DNA of 6,735 nucleotides, taken from the NCBI GenBank assembly GCA_023435805.1, contig JAEZMC010000292.1:1-6735 (forward strand), given 5' to 3'. The notes beneath the pieces were generated by a model, which saw only the letters and a program-made list of their open reading frames with translations, searched no databases and had not been told where the DNA came from. Every line of letters starts with the position of its first letter. Position 1 is the first letter of the stretch. A program made the translations under genes and the position numbers. This document shows, one piece after another, positions 1 through 5,588 of this stretch. The DNA is from Bacillota bacterium. GTDB lineage: Bacteria; Bacillota; Clostridia; Acetivibrionales; DTU013.

Positions 1-629
1 AAAGCATGGCGAAAAAAGGCCGTGATACGCTCCGGTTCGGGCCGCTGAAGCCGGTCGGTCTGATCGATCCGCACACCGGCAGCGAGCCGTATGCAGTGGT
101 ACAGCTGAGACAGGACAATGCGGAAGCGACACTTTACAATATTGTCGGATTTCAAACCCATTTGCGCTGGCCTGAGCAGAAAAGAGTGTTCGGCTTGATA
201 CCGGGTCTCGAAAATGCCGAGTTTGTCAGGTATGGCGTCATGCACAGAAATACTTACATCCATTCGCCCGGTCTTCTGGATGCTTCGTATCAGATGATAT
301 CCAGGCCGGATATCTACTTTGCGGGACAGATCACGGGAGTGGAGGGGTATATTGAATCCGCCGCTTCAGGCTTGGTGGCGGGTATCAATGCGGCGTTCAG
401 GTGCCTTGGAAGGGAAAAGCTCCTGTTTCCGCCGGACACGGCCATAGGTGCGCTGGCGGCCTACATATCGGGAAGCGCCATCAGTCATTTTCAGCCAATG
501 AATGTGAGCTTCGGGCTTATGAGAGCGCCGCAAATCAAGTTCAAAAACAAAAAAGACAAATATCTCCATATGTCGAAAATCGCACTTGAACAAATCAGCC
601 AATTAGTATATAATGACAAAAAGATTTGA
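1..629 (+). CDS. trmFO: TrmFO, folate/FAD-dependent tRNA (uracil-54-C5)-methyltransferase, 3' part
   Basis: This is the C-terminal part (about 208 residues) of TrmFO (Gid), a cytoplasmic flavoprotein. It methylates U54 in the tRNA T-loop, using 5,10-methylenetetrahydrofolate as carbon donor and reduced FAD as reductant. The frame is open from base 3 at the left edge. The ATG at position 6 is an internal methionine, because the conserved family text starts at once (KGRDTLRFGPLKPVGLIDP). Counting from that Met, family hallmarks include YAVVQLRQDN (29-38), LYNIVGFQTHL (43-53), IPGLENAEFVRYGVMHRN (65-82), the FAD-binding stretch GQITGVEGYIESAASGLVAG (107-126) and FQPMNVSFGL (162-171). Full-length TrmFO is about 435-460 aa, so roughly the N-terminal half, with the dinucleotide-binding motif, lies outside the window. 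The gene ends in TGA at 627-629. A promoter-like element sits inside its last 45 bases. In Bacillus the same gene also lies upstream of the fla/che operon. Confidence 0.96.
   Translation, partial: SMAKKGRDTLRFGPLKPVGLIDPHTGSEPYAVVQLRQDNAEATLYNIVGFQTHLRWPEQKRVFGLIPGLENAEFVRYGVMHRNTYIHSPGLLDASYQMISRPDIYFAGQITGVEGYIESAASGLVAGINAAFRCLGREKLLFPPDTAIGALAAYISGSAISHFQPMNVSFGLMRAPQIKFKNKKDKYLHMSKIALEQISQLVYNDKKI
586..614 (+). promoter_or_regulatory. Candidate SigA promoter P1 inside the 3' end of trmFO
   Basis: A -35-like TTGAAC (586-591) is followed by exactly 17 nt and a perfect -10 TATAAT (609-614). Transcription would start near 621, just before the trmFO stop, leaving an untranslated leader of about 260 nt ahead of flgB. 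Four of six -35 bases and six of six -10 bases match the vegetative consensus. That the element serves the flagellar operon is inferred from its position. No transcript data are available. Confidence 0.55.
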
Positions 630-687
630 AGATATACATTTCATATACTATTCTTATACGTTAATGTTCAAAAAATACCAAGTACCA

Positions 688-700
688 CGACATATTGTCG
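688..700. repeat. Short inverted repeat upstream of promoter P2
   Basis: A perfect 5-bp inverted repeat, CGACA and TGTCG, is separated by TAT. It lies between the two candidate promoters, about 65-75 bp upstream of the inferred P2 start. It could be a regulator site or a weak RNA hairpin, but a repeat this short also arises by chance. Confidence 0.3.
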
Positions 701-727
701 GAAAACTGAGTTTACCACATTATATTG

Positions 728-756
728 TTGTATTTATTGTTTTGATATGCTAAAAT
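728..756 (+). promoter_or_regulatory. Candidate extended -10 promoter P2 for the flagellar operon
   Basis: TTGTAT (728-733) is followed by a 17-nt spacer and TAAAAT (751-756). The triplet TGC directly before the -10 gives an extended -10 (TGnTAAAAT). The inferred start is near 763, about 120 nt upstream of the flgB ATG. The spacing is ideal and the extended -10 compensates for the imperfect hexamers. It is the best promoter match located wholly in the intergenic region. Confidence 0.45.
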
Positions 757-767
757 CAATATGTTAT

Positions 768-784
768 GGCATATTATGTATGCC
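768..784. repeat. Inverted repeat just downstream of P2, possible operator
   Basis: A perfect 6-bp inverted repeat, GGCATA and TATGCC, is separated by 5 nt. It would cover about +6 to +22 relative to the inferred P2 start, a position typical of a repressor site that blocks promoter escape. A 4-bp nested repeat, CATA-T-TATG (770-778), overlaps it. The binding protein, if any, is unknown. Confidence 0.35.
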
Positions 785-786
785 TG

Positions 787-811
787 TTGTTGTCATACTA
801 ACTGACAATGA
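787..811. repeat. Inverted repeat / possible leader RNA hairpin
   Basis: TTGTCA (790-795) and TGACAA (803-808) form a perfect 6-bp inverted repeat around a 7-nt loop. In RNA the stem can be extended outward to 787 and 811 by two G-U pairs and one U-A pair. It is not followed by a T-run, so it is not an intrinsic terminator. It lies in the leader of transcripts from either candidate promoter. Confidence 0.3.
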
Positions 812-865
812 TCTGAAGAATCTTTGATTAAATGTCGAAATATATATAGTTGTGGTTTGTTTTAC

Positions 866-874
866 AAAGGAGGG
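866..874 (+). promoter_or_regulatory. Strong ribosome binding site of flgB
   Basis: AAAGGAGGG lies 8 nt before the ATG at 883. It fixes the flgB start there and rejects an in-frame TTG at 850, which lies upstream of the SD and would add 11 residues not typical of FlgB. Confidence 0.85.
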
Positions 875-882
875 CAGGTTGT

Positions 883-1293
883 ATGTTTGAAAAACTGACA
901 AGCAGCATGCAGATTCGAGAAAAGGCGCTTGATGCGGCATGGGCCCGCAATGAAGTCATAGCCCAGAATATTGCGAATGTCGACACGCCTAACTACAAGA
1001 AAAAAACGGTCCGGTTCGAGGAGTATCTCGGTCAAGCCCTTGATGACGGTTTTAAAGGGTTTACAACAGACAAGCGGCATATTCAGATCGGCGGAGGCGA
1101 CGCCGAAAACGCTAAAATCAAGGTCACCGTCGAGAACAAGGAGCTCAGCACCAGGCTTGACGGAAATAATGTGGACATAGAGAGCGAAATGGCATCTCTG
1201 GCGAAAAACGACATCCGCTACAATGCACTTGCTCAAAGCATCAGCGGCGGTTTTGCCAGACTAAAATCCGTTATCAGCGAAGGGAGGAAATAG
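883..1293 (+). CDS. flgB: Flagellar proximal rod protein FlgB
   Basis: This 136-aa protein is a rod subunit exported by the flagellar type III apparatus and assembled next to the MS ring and FliE. It has no signal peptide, as expected for this secretion route. The N-terminal rod motif appears as VIAQNIANVDTPNYKKKTVRFEEYL (about residues 25-49). The C-terminal half carries DGNNVDIESEMASLAKNDIRYNALAQ (about 93-118), the usual FlgB signature. The N- and C-terminal helices that pair in rod proteins are both present, and the length is normal for the family. The ATG at 883 is chosen because of the AAAGGAGGG site 8 nt upstream. It is the first gene of the flagellar run, following an AT-rich leader with promoter candidates, and its stop lies 3 nt before flgC. 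Confidence 0.97.
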   Translation: MFEKLTSSMQIREKALDAAWARNEVIAQNIANVDTPNYKKKTVRFEEYLGQALDDGFKGFTTDKRHIQIGGGDAENAKIKVTVENKELSTRLDGNNVDIESEMASLAKNDIRYNALAQSISGGFARLKSVISEGRK

Positions 1294-1296
1294 TTT

Positions 1297-1740
1297 ATGG
1301 GTTATTTCGGCGCGCTTGATATCGGAGCTTCGGCACTTACCGCTCAAAGGCTCCGTATGGATACCATTTCCCAGAATATAGCCAATGTCAATACGACAAG
1401 GACGCAAGATGGTACTCCTTACAGAAGGAAAATGGTTATTTTTGAAGAGAAATCTCAGGGAGTCCCTTTTTCGGAATATCTTTCTGCTAGCAGCAAAGAT
1501 AAATTTATCGGGAAAGGCGTGAGGGTTTCAAGGATCGCGGAAGACAGCAGTCCGTTCAAAAGAGTGTACGATCCCGGAAATCCGGATGCGGATGAGGAAG
1601 GGTATGTTGAAATGCCCAACGTCGACGTTATAACGGAGATGGTCAATATGATTTCAGCTACCAGGGCTTATGAGGCAAACGTTACATCAATTAACATAAC
1701 AAAAAGCATGGCAATGAAGGCACTGGAAATAGGAAGATAA
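1297..1740 (+). CDS. flgC: Flagellar proximal rod protein FlgC
   Basis: FlgC (147 aa) is a second proximal rod subunit, polymerising with FlgB, FlgF and FlgE-family relatives in the drive shaft. The N-terminal rod motif is ALTAQRLRMDTISQNIANVN (residues 13-32), followed by TTRTQDGTPYRRKMVIFEE. The C-terminal block VYDPGNPDADEEGYVEMPNVD (90-110) followed by VITEMVNMISATRAYEANVT (111-130) is highly characteristic of FlgC. The start ATG at 1297 follows an SD (GGGAGGAA, about 1282-1289) lying within the end of flgB, with only 3 nt between the genes. Translational coupling to flgB is therefore likely. The gene appears intact and of normal length. Confidence 0.97.
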   Translation: MGYFGALDIGASALTAQRLRMDTISQNIANVNTTRTQDGTPYRRKMVIFEEKSQGVPFSEYLSASSKDKFIGKGVRVSRIAEDSSPFKRVYDPGNPDADEEGYVEMPNVDVITEMVNMISATRAYEANVTSINITKSMAMKALEIGR

Positions 1741-1758
1741 TAAAGGGTGGTGTTACAT

Positions 1759-2073
1759 ATGGCAATTAACCAAATTGGAACTGTGGGCTCACTTGCACCT
1801 ACGCGTTCTATTTTTGAAGCTTTGGAACAGCAGGATACCGCCGAGAGCATAAAGATACCGTTTTCGGATTATTTAAATCAGGCGCTGAACAATACAAACA
1901 ACTTGCTGCAGACATCCGAACGGCTGTCCAACGATTTTGCCGCAGGTTTAACAGATAATATCCATGAGGTTTCGATCGCTTCCCAAAAAGCGGAAGTAGC
2001 GCTTCAATTTACTATGCAGGTGAGGAACAAGATCCTTGATGCTTATACAGAAATCATGCGGATGCAGATTTGA
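1759..2073 (+). CDS. fliE: Flagellar hook-basal body protein FliE
   Basis: FliE (104 aa) is the adapter between the FliF MS ring and the FlgB end of the rod. It is also one of the first type III export substrates. The diagnostic C-terminal block is intact: VSIASQKAEVALQFTMQVRNKILDAYTEIMRMQI (residues 71-104). The mid-region IPFSDYLNQALNNTNNLL (33-50) also fits the family, and the variable N-terminus is normal. The ATG at 1759 is preferred over an in-frame GTG at 1747, because the GTG lies inside the SD-like GGGTGGTG (1745-1752). The gene follows flgC by 18 nt. Confidence 0.95.
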   Translation: MAINQIGTVGSLAPTRSIFEALEQQDTAESIKIPFSDYLNQALNNTNNLLQTSERLSNDFAAGLTDNIHEVSIASQKAEVALQFTMQVRNKILDAYTEIMRMQI

Positions 2074-2121
2074 CCATGCGCATGCTACAAAAGATAAAAA
2101 CTGACACAGGGTGGTGATATC

Positions 2122-3708
2122 ATGCCGGATGTAATAAAAAAATACCTGGATCAGCTCAAGGAGTTTTGGAGCAGTCTTGAGAAATCGCAAAAAGTACGTC
2201 TTTATATCACGTCAGCCATTGTGGTCATAGCTGTGGGCATATGTGTTTTTCTGCTTGCAAAGCCGGATCGGGTGGTGCTTTTCACCAATACCGACAAGAA
2301 ACAGATCGGTGAAATGGTTACGATCCTTACGGACAATGGAATATGGAATGCGGTAGAGAACAACGGCACCAGCATCATCATTGATTCCAAAAACAACAAC
2401 AAGGCGCAGATTACCCTCGCACAGGCAGGGTATCCCAAGGATGGCTTCACCTTCGAGGATGCCATCTCCAAAATAGGCATCACGACCACTGAGAGCGATA
2501 AAAAAGTTATCTGGAAGCAACAGCAGGTCTCCGATCTTGAAAACAAAATAAAAATGCTGGACAATATAGACGATGCTGCTGTTACACTGGCAACGCCCGA
2601 ATCGTCCATTTTCTATAATGAAGGCCAGCCCCAGCCGAAGCCGACAGCCTATGTCATGGTCAGGCCTAACGAGAAGCTGACGGCGGCACAGATTGAAGGA
2701 ATTGTCATGCTGGTTTCGAGAAGCGTTGAAAAGCTTGATCCAAAGGATGTCACAATTGTCGACAACAACAGCAACATCCTCAACGCCAATATCAGCGACG
2801 ATGCGGTCAACGCTGCGAACAGCCAGGAAGAACTGAGGCAGCAAAGGGAAAAGGAACTGGAACAAAAAGTATTGAATTATTTCAGCGTGGGACAGTTTGA
2901 CAACTTCGACACACTCAGGGTGGTTGCAAACGCGACGTTGGATTTTGACAAGGACAAGGCACAGATCAAGTCTATTACCAATCCGCAGGGTATGGACGGC
3001 GGGGCGGTTATCAGCAGTAAAACCAGCGACGAGTCTGTCAAAAACGGAAACGCATCGGGAGAACCCGGTCAGACAACGAACCCGGGCAATGCCGAGGCGC
3101 CTTCCTATCAGATCGGTAGCAGTGGAAATTCCGATTACAGCAACAAGCAGGCGGAGACCAATTATGGCTATGATGAAATGCTCAGGGAAACGGAAAAGGC
3201 TACAGGCAAGCTTGTACCCGGAGAATCCGGTCTGGCCATTTCGCTCTGGTATGGAAAGAAAGTGACTGACGCCAGTAAAATGGACGATGCCTTTATAGAC
3301 GAAATAAAGGCCGCCGCAAGCGCGGCGACCGGCGTTCCAGTCGGCAACATCACGGTGAGCCGTATGAAACTGGCCCAGCCTGAAGTTGTACAGAAGACAT
3401 GGAATGAGATGGCGAAGGAACTGATATCCGATTACGGGTTCTTCGCATTGATGGTGCTTCTGATTATCGGCATGCTGATCGTAGGTATGCCGCGAAAAAA
3501 GGAACAGCCGAAGGAAGTGCTGCAGCCTGCCGTTGCATCGGCCGGCGGGCCGAAGTTTGCCATTCCCGAGCATGAGGACCCTCTGCCCGAGATAGAATTG
3601 GAAGAAAGATCCGAAATAAAGAAGCAGATCGACAAATTTGTAAAACAGAAACCGGATTCGGTTGCTCAGTTGCTGAGAAACTGGCTTTCCGACGAATGGG
3701 ACGGTTAG
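2122..3708 (+). CDS. fliF: Flagellar MS-ring protein FliF
   Basis: FliF (528 aa) forms the membrane-embedded MS ring, the base on which the rod, export gate and FliG rotor assemble. Two transmembrane helices are visible at about residues 27-46 and 439-456. Between them lies the extracytoplasmic part. It begins with the YscJ/FliF ring-building region (about 47-222, including LAQAGYPKDGF and QQQVSDLENKI), followed by the FliF C-terminal domain (about 245-425). A Gly/Ser/Asn-rich, probably disordered stretch is seen at about 289-346. The cytoplasmic tail ends in DSVAQLLRNWLSDEW, the FliG-binding segment. The ATG at 2122 follows GGTGGTGAT (2110-2118), an extended SD with one mismatch. The length is normal and no truncation is seen. 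fliG follows by 29 nt. Confidence 0.97.
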   Translation: MPDVIKKYLDQLKEFWSSLEKSQKVRLYITSAIVVIAVGICVFLLAKPDRVVLFTNTDKKQIGEMVTILTDNGIWNAVENNGTSIIIDSKNNNKAQITLAQAGYPKDGFTFEDAISKIGITTTESDKKVIWKQQQVSDLENKIKMLDNIDDAAVTLATPESSIFYNEGQPQPKPTAYVMVRPNEKLTAAQIEGIVMLVSRSVEKLDPKDVTIVDNNSNILNANISDDAVNAANSQEELRQQREKELEQKVLNYFSVGQFDNFDTLRVVANATLDFDKDKAQIKSITNPQGMDGGAVISSKTSDESVKNGNASGEPGQTTNPGNAEAPSYQIGSSGNSDYSNKQAETNYGYDEMLRETEKATGKLVPGESGLAISLWYGKKVTDASKMDDAFIDEIKAAASAATGVPVGNITVSRMKLAQPEVVQKTWNEMAKELISDYGFFALMVLLIIGMLIVGMPRKKEQPKEVLQPAVASAGGPKFAIPEHEDPLPEIELEERSEIKKQIDKFVKQKPDSVAQLLRNWLSDEWDG

Positions 3709-3737
3709 GCCACTTTATATAGGAGAGGTTTGTTGAT

Positions 3738-4760
3738 ATGGCAAGGTCATCAGGTATAAAATCTGAACGTACAGGACGAGAAAAGGCTGCAATGCTGTTG
3801 ATTTCCATAGGGCCTGAAAAGTCTGCGGAAATTTTCAAGCATCTAAAGGAAGAGGAGATCGAACAGCTTACTCTGGAAATTGCAAATATCAGAACCGTTT
3901 CTCCCGAAGAAAAGGAAAAGGTCATGGAGGAATTCTACCAGATCTGCCTTGCACAGGAGTACATAGCGGAAGGTGGTATCGGATATGCCAAGGAGATACT
4001 GGAAAAGGCTCTCGGTACGCAAAAGGCCCTCGATGTCATCAACAAGCTGACGGTTTCACTGCAGGTCAGACCGTTCGAATTTGTCAGAAAGGCAGACCCT
4101 TCCCAGCTGCTGAACTTCATACAAAAGGAGCATCCCCAGACCATTGCGCTGATACTGGCCTACCTGAAGCCGCAGCAGGCTTCAGTCGTACTCGCGGCGC
4201 TGCCTCAGGACAAGCAGGCCGATGTTGCCAGGCGTATCGCCACGATGGACAGGACCTCGCCCGAAGTGATCAAGGAAGTGGAAAGGATACTGGAAAAGAA
4301 TCTTTCATCGCTGGTGACGGAGGACTTTACAGCGGCAGGTGGCGTACAGGCCATTGTCAATATACTCAACACCGTAGACAGAGGTACGGAAAAATATATT
4401 ATGGAAACGCTTGAAATTGAGGACACGGACCTGGCCGAAGAAATCAGGAAGAGAATGTTTGTATTCGAGGATATCCTTACACTGGACAACCGTTCCATCC
4501 AGCGGTTCCTCAGAGATGTTGAAAACAATCAGCTTGCCATCGCATTGAAAGGCGCTACGGAAGAGGTTCAGAAGACTATTTTTGCCAATATGTCCAAGCG
4601 TCTGGCTGAAATGATCAGGGAGGACATCGAGTTTATGGGCCCGGTCAGGCTGAAGGATGTCGAGGAGGCGCAGCAGAAGATCGTCAACATCATCAGAAAG
4701 CTGGAGGATGCGGGTGAGATTGTCATTTCCAGAGGCGGAGGTGACGAGATCATTGTATAA
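3738..4760 (+). CDS. fliG: Flagellar motor switch/rotor protein FliG
   Basis: FliG (340 aa) sits on the cytoplasmic face of the MS ring. It couples stator ion flow to rotation and, with FliM, sets rotation direction. The N-terminal domain (about 10-100) binds the FliF tail. The middle domain contains EHPQTIALILAYL (131-143), the conserved FliM-binding EHPQ region. MFVFEDI (240-246) is the hinge next to the C-terminal torque domain. That domain keeps the charged residues known from the E. coli torque helix in equivalent positions: K271 (LKGA), R288 (MSKR), E295 and D296 (REDI) and R304 (GPVR). Glu replaces one Asp conservatively. The start ATG at 3738 follows AGGAGAGG (3721-3728) at 9 nt. The 3' end encodes SRGGGDEIIV, and this same DNA carries the fliH SD and start. 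Confidence 0.98.
   Translation: MARSSGIKSERTGREKAAMLLISIGPEKSAEIFKHLKEEEIEQLTLEIANIRTVSPEEKEKVMEEFYQICLAQEYIAEGGIGYAKEILEKALGTQKALDVINKLTVSLQVRPFEFVRKADPSQLLNFIQKEHPQTIALILAYLKPQQASVVLAALPQDKQADVARRIATMDRTSPEVIKEVERILEKNLSSLVTEDFTAAGGVQAIVNILNTVDRGTEKYIMETLEIEDTDLAEEIRKRMFVFEDILTLDNRSIQRFLRDVENNQLAIALKGATEEVQKTIFANMSKRLAEMIREDIEFMGPVRLKDVEEAQQKIVNIIRKLEDAGEIVISRGGGDEIIV
4737..4744 (+). promoter_or_regulatory. fliH ribosome binding site embedded in fliG
   Basis: GGAGGTGA is an eight-base match to the anti-SD sequence of 16S rRNA. It lies inside the last codons of fliG (encoding part of RGGGDE), 8 nt before a TTG at 4753. It is the main evidence that fliH starts at this TTG and is translationally coupled to fliG. 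Confidence 0.8.
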
Positions 4761-5520
4761 CAAGATTTTCAAAAACAACCAGGTGACGTACGGAAGGCCG
4801 TTTCAGGTTAAAATTCCGTTGAACCTGCAAAATATCGAGGAGCCGGACCCCGGCATCGAGACGGATGAAGAGCCGGATGAAGCCGAAAAATCCTCTCCAG
4901 GACCGGAAGAACTGCTGGAACAGGCGAAATGCGAATATGAGCTGATCTTAAAGGAAGCCGGCTTTGAAGCGGACAGACTGCTGGAACAGGCAAGACAGGA
5001 GGCCGAGGAACAGGCGGAAAAGCTGTTTGAGGAGGCCTGGCAAAAAGGATATGCCGAAGGCATGGAAGCTGCGAGGAAACAGAACGAGGCGATCCTTGAA
5101 GAAGCGGAACAGATACGTTTGAGCGCATCGGAGGAACATGAGAGCATTTTGGCCGGCATGGAAGCAGAAATTGTCGAACTGGTGTTGGATATAGCGCGCA
5201 AAGCCGTCGCGGGAGAACTGGCAACCAATCGTGGAGTCATTATGCAGCTGGCTGCCGATGCATTATCCAAATGCTCGAGTAAAAACGGAGCAGTGCTCCG
5301 GGTATCGGCAGAGGATTACAGCTACCTGAATGAAAACATGGAAACGCTTAAATCCATGGCGGAAGGCGCGGATGATCTCGAAATTAAAAAGGACCATGCA
5401 TTGAAGCAGGGGGACTGTATTGTCGAGTCTCTATTCGGCAGTTCTGATGCAGGTGTAAGTACACGGATGGATAAAATTGAAGAAGCCTTCAGGGAAGAAC
5501 TGGAAGGCAGACAGCAATAA
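4753..5520 (+). CDS. fliH: Flagellar export apparatus stator/ATPase regulator FliH
   Basis: FliH (255 aa from this start) binds and restrains the export ATPase FliI and docks it to the C-ring and export gate. Its order is typical: a variable N-terminus (YNKIFKNNQVTYGRPFQVK), an acidic linker (about 28-50), and a long charged coiled coil (about 50-135) with a GYAEGM GxxxG element (99-104). A C-terminal globular domain follows (about 138-245), with ESLFGSSDAGVSTRMDKIEEAF as the conserved end. The frame stays open upstream to an ATG at 4657, but those 32 extra residues are Arg/Ser-rich read-through of fliG in another frame. The TTG at 4753, 8 nt after a perfect SD, is therefore chosen. It overlaps the fliG stop by 8 nt. 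FliH is a fast-evolving family, so the call rests on the C-terminus, coiled coil and synteny. Confidence 0.92.
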   Translation: MYNKIFKNNQVTYGRPFQVKIPLNLQNIEEPDPGIETDEEPDEAEKSSPGPEELLEQAKCEYELILKEAGFEADRLLEQARQEAEEQAEKLFEEAWQKGYAEGMEAARKQNEAILEEAEQIRLSASEEHESILAGMEAEIVELVLDIARKAVAGELATNRGVIMQLAADALSKCSSKNGAVLRVSAEDYSYLNENMETLKSMAEGADDLEIKKDHALKQGDCIVESLFGSSDAGVSTRMDKIEEAFREELEGRQQ

Positions 5521-5524
5521 ACCG

Positions 5525-5550
5525 GGCGGCCGCCGGTCAGCGGCTCCGGC
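5525..5550 (+). repeat. GC-rich foldable element between fliH and fliI
   Basis: The fliH-fliI gap opens with GC-rich DNA able to form competing hairpins. GGCCGC/GCGGCT (5528-5533 with 5540-5545, one G-U pair) and GCCGG/CCGGC (5532-5536 with 5546-5550) are mutually exclusive. The 10-bp palindrome GGCGGCCGCC (5525-5534), which includes a NotI site, overlaps both. No T-run follows, so it is not an intrinsic terminator. It may be an mRNA stability or processing element that adjusts FliH to FliI expression; this role is inferred. Confidence 0.4.
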
Positions 5551-5574
5551 TAGATATGACGAGAATTTGAAAGC

Positions 5575-5580
5575 GAGGAT
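5575..5580 (+). promoter_or_regulatory. Ribosome binding site deciding the fliI GTG start
   Basis: GAGGAT, within AGCGAGGAT, precedes the GTG at 5589 by 8 nt. The frame has a stop (TGA, 5568-5570) just upstream, and no other start codon lies between this stop and the conserved FliI N-terminus. The GTG is therefore the only reasonable start. Confidence 0.6.
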
Positions 5581-5588
5581 TTTTCAGG

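Larger units (their letters stand above)
630..882. other. AT-rich intergenic leader between trmFO and flgB
   Basis: This 253-bp spacer is visibly much more AT-rich than the coding DNA on either side. It contains a second candidate promoter and three short perfect inverted repeats, and ends with the strong flgB SD. No tRNA or known riboswitch pattern is recognisable, and there is no intrinsic terminator (GC stem followed by a T-run) after trmFO. Read-through from trmFO into flgB is therefore possible. The longest ATG-initiated ORF noticed is 29 codons (664-753) and lacks an SD. The likely role is transcriptional control of the downstream flagellar operon. Confidence 0.6.

Noticed and set aside
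767..784. Sigma-54-like promoter (TGGCAT ... TATGCC)
   Set aside because: The GG and GC elements are 12 nt apart rather than the required 10, so the -24/-12 geometry fails. The similarity comes from the inverted repeat there.
761..805. 14-codon ORF with three consecutive Cys codons before a hairpin, suggestive of a cysteine attenuator leader peptide
   Set aside because: It has no SD, its ATG would sit at or before the inferred P2 start, and the following hairpin lacks a T-run terminator. The Cys codons are a TGT repeat in low-complexity DNA.
824..850. Third promoter candidate TTGATT ... TATAGT close to flgB
   Set aside because: The spacer is only 15 nt and the hexamers are weak; two better-spaced candidates lie upstream.
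850..882. TTG start giving FlgB 11 extra residues
   Set aside because: It lies upstream of the AAAGGAGGG ribosome binding site, which matches the ATG at 883, and the added residues are not FlgB-like.
2075..2084. Palindrome CATGCGCATG between fliE and fliF
   Set aside because: It is a single 10-bp palindrome just after the fliE stop with no second copy in a promoter context, no loop for a hairpin and no T-run; chance is sufficient.
2212..3573. A 453-codon open frame on the minus strand opposite fliF
   Set aside because: It lies wholly antisense to a clear, motif-complete fliF, has a Cys/Phe/Leu/Arg-rich composition typical of a codon-bias shadow, resembles no family I recognise and shows no obvious SD.
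4657..4752. Upstream ATG start giving FliH 32 extra residues
   Set aside because: The extension is Arg/Ser-rich out-of-frame reading of conserved fliG codons, and a perfect SD points to the TTG at 4753.
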